From NCBI GenBank assembly GCA_016790575.1, contig JAEUOU010000031.1:1-64000 (forward strand): a stretch of 64,000 bases of DNA. The letters are read 5' to 3'. Both the position numbers and the translations under genes were made by a program. The stretch comes from Burkholderiaceae bacterium (GTDB lineage: Bacteria > Pseudomonadota > Gammaproteobacteria > Burkholderiales > Burkholderiaceae_C). Positions 45,035 to 53,180 of the stretch are shown here, one piece after another; position 1 is the stretch's first letter, and each line of letters starts with the position of its first letter. Under the pieces are notes generated by a model, which saw only the letters and a list, made by a program, of their open reading frames with translations, did no database searches and had not been told where the DNA came from.

Positions 45035-45688
45035 TTACAGCGTGGTAGCAGTGTAGGTGATGGTCATCGAATCCGAACCGGCTGCAATGGCAGCGCCGTT
45101 CACGGCCGAAATCGAATACACCCAGTCTGCCGAGCGAACAGCGTTGCGTGCAAAAGTCGTTGCCGTGGCGAGGTTTGCCGCCGCCGTGGTGGTGGACGCA
45201 CCGCCCGGATGGTTCAGGCCGCCACCGCTGACCGTGGTGCTGGCCACATCAATCATGGCGTCCGTGACGCCCGTGGTACCGGCAAATGCGGTGGTGATGG
45301 CGCCGGTCAGGCTGCCCCCGTTCAGCGCATTGGTCCACGCGTAGGCCCGAACGGCGCCAGCCGTGGCGCCGGCAAAGCTCGGTGCCGTGCCATCCCAGTC
45401 GGCCACAGCGTTGTTGGTGGCCGCACCCGGGGTGATGGCACCGCCGGGAATGGCGCCGGCAATGCCGTTGTTCAGCGTTACCGCCTCGGCGCCGGCTGCG
45501 GATGCGCCAATACGCAAGAGGATGAGCTTGGGGGTGTTGACCGTGATGGTGACACGCGCCGTTGCGGTGCGGGCGCCAGCGCCACCGGCGGGGTCGTAAC
45601 CATATTGGCTTTCAGCCTGGGCCAGACCGGAACAGAACAAGGTGGACACGGCCGCAACCGTTGCGAGGCGTCGAATGCTGGGTTTCAT
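45035..45688 (-). CDS. Pilin-like secreted beta protein A (PKLILLRIG family)
   Basis: A 217-residue protein, first of the four related subunits. Signal peptide VAAVSTLFCSGLAQA precedes ESQYGYDPAGGAGARTATAR and VTITVNTPKLILLRIGASAA. The middle part is Ala/Thr/Gly-rich, and the end is SMTITYTATTL. GGAG lies 8 nt before the ATG at 45686-45688. As the promoter-proximal subunit it may be the major fibre component, but that is inference. Confidence 0.68.
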   Translation of the reverse strand: MKPSIRRLATVAAVSTLFCSGLAQAESQYGYDPAGGAGARTATARVTITVNTPKLILLRIGASAAGAEAVTLNNGIAGAIPGGAITPGAATNNAVADWDGTAPSFAGATAGAVRAYAWTNALNGGSLTGAITTAFAGTTGVTDAMIDVASTTVSGGGLNHPGGASTTTAAANLATATTFARNAVRSADWVYSISAVNGAAIAAGSDSMTITYTATTL

Positions 45689-45779
45689 AAGAATCTCCGG
45701 ACGTAAATTGCTGGCGGGGATTCGCCATGCCATGATTTTCCGGCTTTGTCATCTCCAATGCGAGTGAAAAAATGCCGGA

Positions 45780-45807
45780 ATTACAAAGAGTTACTGCCTG
45801 TTGTCGA
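45780..45807 (-). promoter_or_regulatory. Candidate sigma-70 promoter for the pilin A-D module
   Basis: On the minus strand, TCGACA (45802-45807), 16 bp, TGTAAT (45780-45785); each hexamer matches consensus at 5 of 6. It lies in a 167-bp AT-richer gap between the barrel gene stop (45856) and pilin A. Confidence 0.35.
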
Positions 45808-45855
45808 TGTTTTTGATTGGGATCATGTTACCGCTGAGTACCAAAGAACTCATCG

Positions 45856-48078
45856 TTATTCGTTCAGGCGGACGACCGGGATGCGCACAGCGGCGCTGCC
45901 CCGCAGCGGCACCGTCGCCGCAGTCATCGGATTCGGTGGCGACCCCCAGGGCAGTGGAACGGTTTCCAGCGTCAGGGTCAGCTGATGCGGGCCGGTGGTG
46001 ACCAGGGGAAACGCAAACCGTCCATCGCGATCGGTGGTGGTGCGGTAGCGCTTGTCCAGAATCACTTCGACCCCCGCGACCCCTGCCTCGCCGATCTGGC
46101 GATCGCCGTCCCGGTTGTGGTCGAAAAAGACCACGCCGTCAATGTCGCCGCTTCCGGAATACCCCGGATTGCGAACGCCGATGGGCCCGAAAGGGGCGCC
46201 TTGCGCCTGTTCCCAGCGCAGCCAGATCAGCGCCGACCGGTCATCGCTGCGCACCGGCAGGGGGTCGACGCCTCCCGCCGGGTTGGCACTGACACGGGCC
46301 TGATTCAACTGCACGGTAGCCCCTCCACGCAGGGTGGGCGACAGGCGACGCTCCGTACTGACGCTGCCCGACAAGCCCCGCGAAGTGCTCAGGTTGCCGC
46401 TGCGGGAGCTCAGGCGCATCTGCCCCTGAACGCTCCAGTCAGCGTCCAGCCAGGCTCGGAAGCTGACGCCTGCGGTGGGGTAGGTCTGCGTATCACCGGA
46501 GCTTCGGTCGCGGGCCCAGCCCAGAACAGTGGTGAACTCCGGGCGCAAGGTTTCGAAACGCCCGGTCACCCAGTCGTGTTCCCACTGAATCTCTTCGCCG
46601 GTCGCGGCCGGCGCGTTGGCCACCAGGGCCTGGTTGCGCTGCAGGATCAGTCCGAAGCGACTGCGTCCCCACTGGGGGCGATCGGCTTGCAGCCAGAGGT
46701 TCGCATGGGCGTTTCGCAGGCCTTGGCTGGACGGCTCCGAGTCGCCACTGGCCCGTGGCCGGTTCGACTGGCTGCCAAAGGAAAAGCCCAGGCTCGTTCG
46801 CCGATCGATTCGCCAGTTGGCGTGCGAGGACAGGCCGATCCGCCGTCCGCTGGGACGGCCCGGTGCGCCATCCGGATTGGTCAACTCGTAGTCCGCGCCC
46901 AGACCCCAGTTGACCGCGCCGCTCCGGCCGTCGACGCGCCAGAAAACCCCCCGATTGTCGGCACTGAGTGCGCGATCGCCGAACCACAGAGAGGGCTGGG
47001 CGCTGTACAACCCGGCCTCATGGCGCAGGCCGCCGTGCCGCAGCGCGCCTTCGAGGAACCATCCCCACGCCGAGTGACCACCCCGCGACAGGTTTCTTGC
47101 ATTGCTGTGAATGGCCACCAGCCGAACGCGGTGCTCGCCGTTGGCGGCAGGTTCCTGGCCATGCCCGATCGCAAGGGCCAGGGACCGAGTCCGGTCATAA
47201 GTCGATTCAAAGGCTGCCCCAGAAGGATCATTGGGCGACCCGCTGCGATGGAAATCCATCAGCTGAAAACCGGCAAAAACGCGCGGGTTGAAGCGGTAGC
47301 TGGCGCCGACCCAGGCCAGGCGGGCGTCACCATCGGGCTCGAAGCCTGGAAACGGTCCGCCACTGAGGCCCCCGAGCCGGCCCTGTCCCAGTCGGATGTC
47401 CACCCCCGGGGTGTACAGACGCGCCCCGATGCCCCGCACCACGCTGCCGCCCAGTGAGGCGCGGGAACTGCGCGCCAGTGCGTCGGTGATCTCGGCGGTG
47501 AAATCGCCGGCCACGGAATCGGCGAACCATTGTTCGGTCAGAGGCAATCCCAGGTTGCGCAGCGTCAGACGTTGACCGCGCGGTGTACCAAACGAGGGAG
47601 TGTTGCCGACGACGGTATCGGCATCACCCTGTCGTTGCCGCCAGTCCGCTTCCATGATCCATTCGCCGTGGTTGAGCGTTTCGCGGCGATGCAGCAACCG
47701 AATCCCTAGTTCCTGCGCCGAGCGCAGTGCGACCGGTTCGTCGCGGGATTGGCCCAGATTGGTCCGGGCCTCGATCATGGTCGAGCGTTGGCCGTCGGGC
47801 GGAACACCAGGCGCTTCAGCGGTGGGATTGGCGGGGCTGTCAGCAACGGCGGACTCGATGAAGCGATCTTCATAGGCTTTGGGTTTGCCTTCGATCAGCT
47901 TGCGCAGGCGTTCCTGTTCGACCCCCAGGCGGTCCAGTGGCGTCACCTGTCCCCAGGCGGGCCAGGGGCTGCATGACAGAGCCAACGCCACCAGACCAAG
48001 CCACGGCTTCACACCTCGGGTGACGGTGGGCGGGGGCTCGGCCAGAGGCCTCGCGGGCGATGAAGCGATCGATCTCAC
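45856..48078 (-). CDS. Large outer-membrane beta-barrel-like protein with C-terminal SdrD-B/carboxypeptidase-regulatory-like domain
   Basis: A 740-residue protein. After a signal-like segment (GLVALALSCSPWPAWG) and a helical stretch (LDRLGVEQERLRKLIEG), residues about 95-630 are a long run of alternating polar/aromatic strands with Arg, Gly and Trp, as in outer-membrane barrels (GFQLMDFHRSG, NWRIDRRTSLGFSFGSQSNR, EEIQWEHDWVTGRFETLRPE). Residues about 640-700 hold GDIDGVVFFDHNRDGDRQIG then EAGVAGVEVILDKRYRTTTD, an SdrD-B-like domain. It lacks obvious FimD-usher landmarks but sits where an usher would be. GTG start at 48078 is uncertain. Confidence 0.65.
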   Translation of the reverse strand: MRSIASSPARPLAEPPPTVTRGVKPWLGLVALALSCSPWPAWGQVTPLDRLGVEQERLRKLIEGKPKAYEDRFIESAVADSPANPTAEAPGVPPDGQRSTMIEARTNLGQSRDEPVALRSAQELGIRLLHRRETLNHGEWIMEADWRQRQGDADTVVGNTPSFGTPRGQRLTLRNLGLPLTEQWFADSVAGDFTAEITDALARSSRASLGGSVVRGIGARLYTPGVDIRLGQGRLGGLSGGPFPGFEPDGDARLAWVGASYRFNPRVFAGFQLMDFHRSGSPNDPSGAAFESTYDRTRSLALAIGHGQEPAANGEHRVRLVAIHSNARNLSRGGHSAWGWFLEGALRHGGLRHEAGLYSAQPSLWFGDRALSADNRGVFWRVDGRSGAVNWGLGADYELTNPDGAPGRPSGRRIGLSSHANWRIDRRTSLGFSFGSQSNRPRASGDSEPSSQGLRNAHANLWLQADRPQWGRSRFGLILQRNQALVANAPAATGEEIQWEHDWVTGRFETLRPEFTTVLGWARDRSSGDTQTYPTAGVSFRAWLDADWSVQGQMRLSSRSGNLSTSRGLSGSVSTERRLSPTLRGGATVQLNQARVSANPAGGVDPLPVRSDDRSALIWLRWEQAQGAPFGPIGVRNPGYSGSGDIDGVVFFDHNRDGDRQIGEAGVAGVEVILDKRYRTTTDRDGRFAFPLVTTGPHQLTLTLETVPLPWGSPPNPMTAATVPLRGSAAVRIPVVRLNE

Positions 48079-48090
48079 ACGAAGGGGATC

Positions 48091-48570
48091 TCAGAAATCG
48101 AGCTGAACGATCAGCTGGTCGGAGTAGGGCCCTACCGGCATATTCTGCGCGGGCGGAATGCGCCCATAAATCTGCTGGGTGAACTCCAGCCCAGTGAAGA
48201 CCAGCCGCACGACCGCCGACGTGCCGGCCGTGCCGTCGCCCCAGGCGGTGGTCCGGGCGTTGTTGGTATAGAGCCCGTACGACAACCGATACGAACCCTG
48301 CTGCATCTGCCGGTTGCCGACCGTGCCGGCAAGGCCCGGCCCCATCTGGATTCTCATGATGCCGATTCCCAGGCCGGTGCAGCGGACGGTGATGCTGCTT
48401 TGGGCATCCAGTGGGTTGGCACTCAAGGGGTTGTAGGCGCCGAACAACACGGGCTGGACCGATCGTAAATTGCACGCCAGTTGGGCTTTTGCCCCAGTGG
48501 CGCCCAGCAGTCCTCCGACGGCCAATGCGGTCAAGGCGGCGAATCGCAGGGCAGGACGGACCAGACTCAT
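48091..48570 (-). CDS. Spore-coat-U-domain pilin, probable tip subunit
   Basis: A 159-residue secreted protein with signal peptide ending GAKA, then LACNLRSVQPVLFGAYNPLS, GSYRLSYGLYTNNARTTAWG and a C-terminal strand GPYSDQLIVQLDF. These are the spore-coat-U landmarks found in archaic chaperone-usher pilins such as Csu. The ATG at 48570 overlaps the usher stop as ATGA; an ATG three codons upstream (48579) is also possible. Its place after the usher suggests a tip adhesin or minor subunit. Confidence 0.8.
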   Translation of the reverse strand: MSLVRPALRFAALTALAVGGLLGATGAKAQLACNLRSVQPVLFGAYNPLSANPLDAQSSITVRCTGLGIGIMRIQMGPGLAGTVGNRQMQQGSYRLSYGLYTNNARTTAWGDGTAGTSAVVRLVFTGLEFTQQIYGRIPPAQNMPVGPYSDQLIVQLDF

Positions 48571-50960
48571 GGTGTGCATGGTAGAGCACCCATCCGGACA
48601 AAAGCAGAACGGTCTGAAGCCGGCGCCGGGAATCGGACCGTGCAGCCCGAATGCTGCGCTCCGGGGCGTTCGACGCGGGCGGTGCCGGACGGGGCGGCTC
48701 CCTCGATCACGAAATCGCCGGCGGTCCCGGTCGCAACGCGGCGTCCATCGGGCAGGATCAGCACCGCATTGACGAAAGGTTTGCCTTCCGGGTCGAGGAT
48801 GCGACCCATGGTCGCGCGGTAAACCTTCACTTCGAAGTTCGCGACGGCGGCCCCGCGCAGGGGGGCGCTCACCCGTTGCTCGACCGTGCCGACTTCATAG
48901 GACAAAGGAAGGGCGTCGGTATCGATGGATACCCGCTGCCGTGAATACGACGACAGGCCCGGGACCAGCAACCGACCCCGCTCGTCGGTTTGGCCAACCT
49001 CCCGTCCCTCGACCCGGACCGGGACCTGCGGCGCATCGGGTACCTGGACCAGCACCACGGCGTCGCGCACCGGCGGTGTCAGTCCCACGGTATCGTCAAC
49101 GGCCACCACGGCACCCGAAACGCGCCAAGCGCCCTGCGTCCGCCCGGCTTCATGGCTGGCTTGCAGTTCCAGCTGCGCCAGCCGGGTATCGCGTGTGACC
49201 ACGGCCGATTGGCGCGTGCGACCGTCGCCGGCCCAGCTGTGGGACAAGCGGTACCCGGTGCGGAACGCCGTCTGCGGCGTCCGGGTGACATCCGCAGAGC
49301 CGGACCATCGCCCGCCTTCCCGGCGCGCAATCGTTGTCAGGCTGTGCTCCGGGTCCAGGGAATAGCTGGCCATCAGGGAAACCGCCGTCTCGGTGATCGC
49401 GCCTGTCTGGCGCGACCATTCCAGCTGGGTGTTGAGATGGCTGCTCCAGCGGCGGCTGGCCGCGAGGCTCCAGCGCTGACTTCGCCCGGGCGCGGTGGTC
49501 AGCCGCTGGCTGTACCGCAATGCCCAGTCCACCCCGCCCAAGCGTCGGCCCAGCGAAAATTCGGTCTGCTCCAGCAGCCGTTCCTGGCCGGTGTCCACCG
49601 CACCGATTTCGGCAAAGCGTCGTTGGCGACGCACCGTGGCGGCCTGCATGCTCCATTGGGGCGTGCTCAGCCGGTAGCTCAAGGCCAGCGCCACGCCGCT
49701 GCCCTCGGGTGTGCGGGTGCCCGCCACCTGTCCGCTCCATTCACCCCACCGGCCGGTCGCGGTCATTTCGCCGCCCGCAGCCACATGGTCCGGCGCAGCC
49801 TGGGCTGCAGCACCGACCGTCAGCCAGGGTCGAAGGCCGACATTGAACTGCCCGGCCACCACCGTGTCGCCGTAGGCGGGCGCCGGACCGGTGCCGCCCA
49901 CCCGCTGCTGCCCCATCGCCAGGGCGAAGGTGGACAGGCCCGGCTGCAGCAGCAACGGCGAACCGTACAGCGATTCGCCGCTGAGCCGGGTTTCCCGTCC
50001 GAAAGCGTCCCGGATGATGGCGACCACTTCGTTGCTCCCCGCTTGCGCCAGAATGCCGGTGAGCTCGAACGGGCCGGCAGGAATGGGGCGTTGCGAGACC
50101 ACGGCGCCGTTGACCTGTATCTCCACGGTCGACGGTGTGGTGGCGAATCCGCGCAGTCCCATGGTGGGTGTCGTCACGATGCCGGGTTCGAAATCGTAGA
50201 AGCGGCGCACGCTCACACCGCCTAGGGAGAGGCCCGGCAACAAACTGGTTCCCGGCCACTGCGTGTCGCCAAGGACCCACTGGCGTTTCTGTTCCGGCTC
50301 ATTGAGGCTGAGGCTGACCGGGCCGCGGTAGGACCGCCCCTGTCCGTCGCGGACCCACTGCGCCAGCAGGGAGTGGCCGCGGTAGCTGGCAGCCCATTCG
50401 GTCAACAGGGTCGGGGCGGTACCGCTGGCACCCACCAGCGAATAGTTCAGGTAGGCCGCAGAAACGGGCGCCGGTCTGTCCGATGGCGCCGCAGGCCGCT
50501 GCAACAGGTTGACCGCGTTGACCGTCATGGTCTCCTGGCGCAAATCGACCACCAGACTCAGTTCGGCCTCGTTGAACCGGTACTCCAGCAGGTCAGCCAA
50601 TTCCTGCAGGCGAACATGGGCCTGGTCACGGATCATTCGAATCCGTTCGCGGGGAACCTTGCCTTCCAGCATGCCGCCGTTCACCAGATCTTCGACCTTC
50701 AGCCACAGCGCGTTGTCGCCTATCCAGGCGGTCACCGGATCGCGCGGGCTTCCGTTGGTCACCAGCGGCAGAACCAGCCGCTGCAGGCCCGTCGGTGCCG
50801 ATGGGGCCCGATTCGCGGCAGATGAGGACAGCGCTGGCCGCTCCGGCGGGGTTTGCGCCCATGCTGGTTTCAGACTGCTCACCAGCAGCAGGCCAAGCAC
50901 CCACCCGCCGCCCCTTCGCCTGTGTTCGCGCAAGGTGCTAGCGGCAAACCTCGCGGGCAT
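48567..50960 (-). CDS. Outer-membrane usher (FimD-like) of an archaic-type chaperone-usher system
   Basis: A protein of about 797 residues that forms the secretion pore and assembly platform. After the signal-like region (GGGWVLGLLLVSSLKPAWA) come the N-terminal chaperone-binding part, the barrel with VRRFYDFEPGIVTTPTMGLRG and VEIQVNGAVVSQRPIPAGPFEL (plug-flanking landmarks of ushers), SYRLSTPQWSMQAATVRRQR, and a C-terminal domain containing TMGRILDPEGKPFVNAVLILP. The chosen ATG at 50960 overlaps the chaperone end by 23 bp; later starts are possible. It overlaps the downstream pilin. Confidence 0.87.
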   Translation of the reverse strand: MPARFAASTLREHRRRGGGWVLGLLLVSSLKPAWAQTPPERPALSSSAANRAPSAPTGLQRLVLPLVTNGSPRDPVTAWIGDNALWLKVEDLVNGGMLEGKVPRERIRMIRDQAHVRLQELADLLEYRFNEAELSLVVDLRQETMTVNAVNLLQRPAAPSDRPAPVSAAYLNYSLVGASGTAPTLLTEWAASYRGHSLLAQWVRDGQGRSYRGPVSLSLNEPEQKRQWVLGDTQWPGTSLLPGLSLGGVSVRRFYDFEPGIVTTPTMGLRGFATTPSTVEIQVNGAVVSQRPIPAGPFELTGILAQAGSNEVVAIIRDAFGRETRLSGESLYGSPLLLQPGLSTFALAMGQQRVGGTGPAPAYGDTVVAGQFNVGLRPWLTVGAAAQAAPDHVAAGGEMTATGRWGEWSGQVAGTRTPEGSGVALALSYRLSTPQWSMQAATVRRQRRFAEIGAVDTGQERLLEQTEFSLGRRLGGVDWALRYSQRLTTAPGRSQRWSLAASRRWSSHLNTQLEWSRQTGAITETAVSLMASYSLDPEHSLTTIARREGGRWSGSADVTRTPQTAFRTGYRLSHSWAGDGRTRQSAVVTRDTRLAQLELQASHEAGRTQGAWRVSGAVVAVDDTVGLTPPVRDAVVLVQVPDAPQVPVRVEGREVGQTDERGRLLVPGLSSYSRQRVSIDTDALPLSYEVGTVEQRVSAPLRGAAVANFEVKVYRATMGRILDPEGKPFVNAVLILPDGRRVATGTAGDFVIEGAAPSGTARVERPGAQHSGCTVRFPAPASDRSAFVRMGALPCTP

Positions 50961-51687
50961 CCAGGGCCTGTTGGGCAAGCTGTTGCCCATCGCGATCAAA
51001 GGCGCGCAACTCGAAGCGGTTGACCCCGGACGTACACCACGCGGCCGTGCCGGTGATGGCGTACGTTCGCTGGCTGCCCGGTAGCAGGTACCAGCCCTCC
51101 TTGCGCCCTTCGGCCAGGACCTGCTGCTCACGCAGCGCGGTGAGGGAAACGGCGGTCACGAGGGCGTGGACGTTGCCGGTGTTGGCTACCAGGATGCGGG
51201 CCTGGTTGCCGTCCACGGCCGGTGGGCCCAGCTTCAGCTCACGGTGAACCTGGCGCGGCGCCATGAAGACCGGAACCGACAGCTGCGACAACACGTTGAT
51301 GGTGGTGCCTTGTTGGGCTGTGGGGTTGGGGTCGGGCAGTTCTTCCAGCACGATACGCCAGGTGCGCTCCACATCGGCGGGTGCCAGGTCAGTGCCGGCA
51401 CGCACGTTTTGGGTGCCTTTGGGCGGGATGGTGAAGCTGGCCGGAAAAACCAGCAGACTGTCGTCGGGCACCAGATCCACTCCGCCGCCCTCATTGACGG
51501 TCCAGCCGGCCGCCCGAACCATGAAGCGGGCGGGTGTCGAGCCCAGATTCGTCACCGACAGCAATTGGGACCGTGCCGAACTGGCCAGATCAAGCCGAAC
51601 CGGTGTGATGGAAAACTCGCCGGCATGGGTGATGCCGGCGCTGGCGAAGGTCAGCGCGACCAAGGCGGCAATCAGGGAGCGTTGCAT
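50938..51687 (-). CDS. PapD-like periplasmic pilus chaperone
   Basis: A 249-residue protein with a signal peptide (AALVALTFASAGITHA) then FSITPVRLDLASSARSQLLS, VTNLGSTPARFMVRAAGWTV, the edge strand LLVFPASFTIPPKGTQNVRA (its conserved P-P-K-G-x-Q pattern aligns pilins for donor-strand complementation), and a second Ig domain with LGPPAVDGNQARILVANTGNVH. It resembles chaperones of the Csu/spore-coat-U type. It lies between the two main pilins and the usher. Confidence 0.88.
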   Translation of the reverse strand: MQRSLIAALVALTFASAGITHAGEFSITPVRLDLASSARSQLLSVTNLGSTPARFMVRAAGWTVNEGGGVDLVPDDSLLVFPASFTIPPKGTQNVRAGTDLAPADVERTWRIVLEELPDPNPTAQQGTTINVLSQLSVPVFMAPRQVHRELKLGPPAVDGNQARILVANTGNVHALVTAVSLTALREQQVLAEGRKEGWYLLPGSQRTYAITGTAAWCTSGVNRFELRAFDRDGQQLAQQALDAREVCR

Positions 51688-51787
51688 GGCTGCAGTGTAG
51701 CGGCGCGGGGCGAACTGAACCACGGGGGAGAACCAAGAAAAATGGCCCGCGAGCGGGCCATTCGGGGGCTCAGCGGACCGTGCCGTG

Positions 51788-52297
51788 TCAGAACGACACC
51801 GTGGCGACCACCACATCGGTGTAGCTGCCCGTCGCGGCACTCTGGCCGGCCGGGATCTCGCCGCAGACGTTGTAGGTCCGTGCGGCAAGGCTGGTCGCAG
51901 CGGTCAAGGCCAGAGCGCTCCCGGCGACCGTGCCATCACCCCAGGAGGTGGTGTAGGCGCAGCCTGCGCCGGGGGTATTGGCGCTGGGCTGGTTGAGGCT
52001 GTAGTTCAGGCGCTCGGTGCCATTGGCCATACGCCGCTGGTTCCCCAACACGTTGTTGCCGGCGCCGAGAGACACTGTCGGGACGGAGCCTACGCTACAG
52101 GTCACGTCCATGGTGGTGTTGCTCTGCAATGCCGAACCCGACAGCGGGTTGTAGTTGCCGAAGGCCAGGGGGTTGGTGGCGATGGTGCAGGCGGCCTGCA
52201 CGGTCGCGCTGACGTTGATGTTGCCGGTGGTTTGGGCGAAAGCGCCGGCGGCGGCGAAGGTCAGGCCGAGCGCGAGGAGGGACTTCTTGAAAAACAT
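51788..52297 (-). CDS. Spore-coat-U-domain pilin
   Basis: A 169-residue secreted subunit. Signal peptide ends GAFA, mature part starts QTTGNINVSATVQAACTIAT, followed by NPLAFGNYNPLSGSALQSNT, GTERLNYSLNQPS, CAYTTSWGDG and the C-terminal GSYTDVVVATVSF. Four Cys residues are placed as in its neighbour. GGAG lies 5 nt before the ATG at 52297. Likely one of two main fibre subunits. Confidence 0.88.
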   Translation of the reverse strand: MFFKKSLLALGLTFAAAGAFAQTTGNINVSATVQAACTIATNPLAFGNYNPLSGSALQSNTTMDVTCSVGSVPTVSLGAGNNVLGNQRRMANGTERLNYSLNQPSANTPGAGCAYTTSWGDGTVAGSALALTAATSLAARTYNVCGEIPAGQSAATGSYTDVVVATVSF

Positions 52298-52342
52298 GGG
52301 AACTCCGTTCGAGATGAGTAGGAAGAAATGGGGGGCGATCAA

Positions 52343-52867
52343 TCAGAGGGTGACGGTGACCACAACGGTGTCGACATAACTGCCGATCGCCGACGACTGC
52401 CCGGCGGGAATACGACCGCATACGTTGTAGCTGCGGGCGGTGGGCCCCGGCGCCGCGCCGATGGCGAGCACCGCTCCGGCGGTGGTGCCGTTGCCCCAGC
52501 CGGCGGTGTAGGCGCAGGCGTCACCCGGCGCCGTGCCGGACGGCTGGAAGATGGAGTAGTTGAGGTAGTTGGCCGTCGCGCCGACGCGCATGCGGCGCTG
52601 CGCCCCCGCGCCGGCTCCGGTCACGTTCTGGCCTGGTCCCATGGCCAAGGTTGCGCCCGCGCCGGTGGTGCAGGTGACCGCGACGGTGGTGGCAACGTCC
52701 AGCGGGGAACCGGCCAAGGGGTCGTAGACGCTGAAAGCCAGCGGATTGGCGACGAGGCTGCAGGAACCGGCGATGGTGGCCGAAACCGCCATGTTGGCGG
52801 TTTGTGCCGAGGCAGAAGCAGCCGCGAAGCCGATCGCCAGTGCGAGACTGATTTTTGAAATTTTCAT
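52343..52867 (-). CDS. Spore-coat-U-domain pilin
   Basis: A 174-residue secreted subunit, first gene of the whole surface locus. Signal peptide KISLALAIGFAAASASA, then QTANMAVSATIAGSCSLVAN, PLAFSVYDPLAGSPLD, CAYTAGWGNGTTAG, VCGRIPAGQSSAIGSYVDTV and VVTVTL. It is clearly paralogous to the pilin 45 bp downstream. AGGAG sits 9 nt before the ATG at 52867. Being promoter-proximal suggests high expression as the major subunit. Confidence 0.88.
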   Translation of the reverse strand: MKISKISLALAIGFAAASASAQTANMAVSATIAGSCSLVANPLAFSVYDPLAGSPLDVATTVAVTCTTGAGATLAMGPGQNVTGAGAGAQRRMRVGATANYLNYSIFQPSGTAPGDACAYTAGWGNGTTAGAVLAIGAAPGPTARSYNVCGRIPAGQSSAIGSYVDTVVVTVTL

Positions 52868-53180
52868 GCTGTTTGACTCCTGGTCGGCCACGTCAACGGG
52901 AAACTCCAGCCCTTTGGCCGTGGAGAAATTGTAGGAAGCGCGCTTGCAGTTGATGGGTTTCGTTACGAGCCGTTACGCGAATGTCAATCCAGTTTGTGTT
53001 ATTGCGGCATTAGTTCTCGGTTTTTGTGTGGTTTTCCGGTAATTCGGTTCGGTGGTGGGGGACTCTTTGTTGTAAATACCACATGAAATCAATGGGTTAT
53101 GTAAATACTTAGGTATTCATTTATGGGGTGGGACGCCGTCGAACGACGGCGCCGATGAGCGAGCGACGCGGTCGCAGCGC
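52868..53180 (-). promoter_or_regulatory. AT-rich control region of the chaperone-usher locus
   Basis: A 313-bp gap without a gene, much richer in AT than its surroundings. On the minus strand it offers TTGACA (52982-52987) and, nearer the pilin, TACAAT (52928-52933); these two are too far apart to be one promoter. On the plus strand TGTAAATAC occurs twice (about 53072 and 53100), CGTTACG occurs twice about 10 bp apart (52954-52971), and AATAC(53104)/GTATT(53113) form an inverted repeat. Together they look like operator sites for a regulator of fimbrial expression. Confidence 0.4.
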
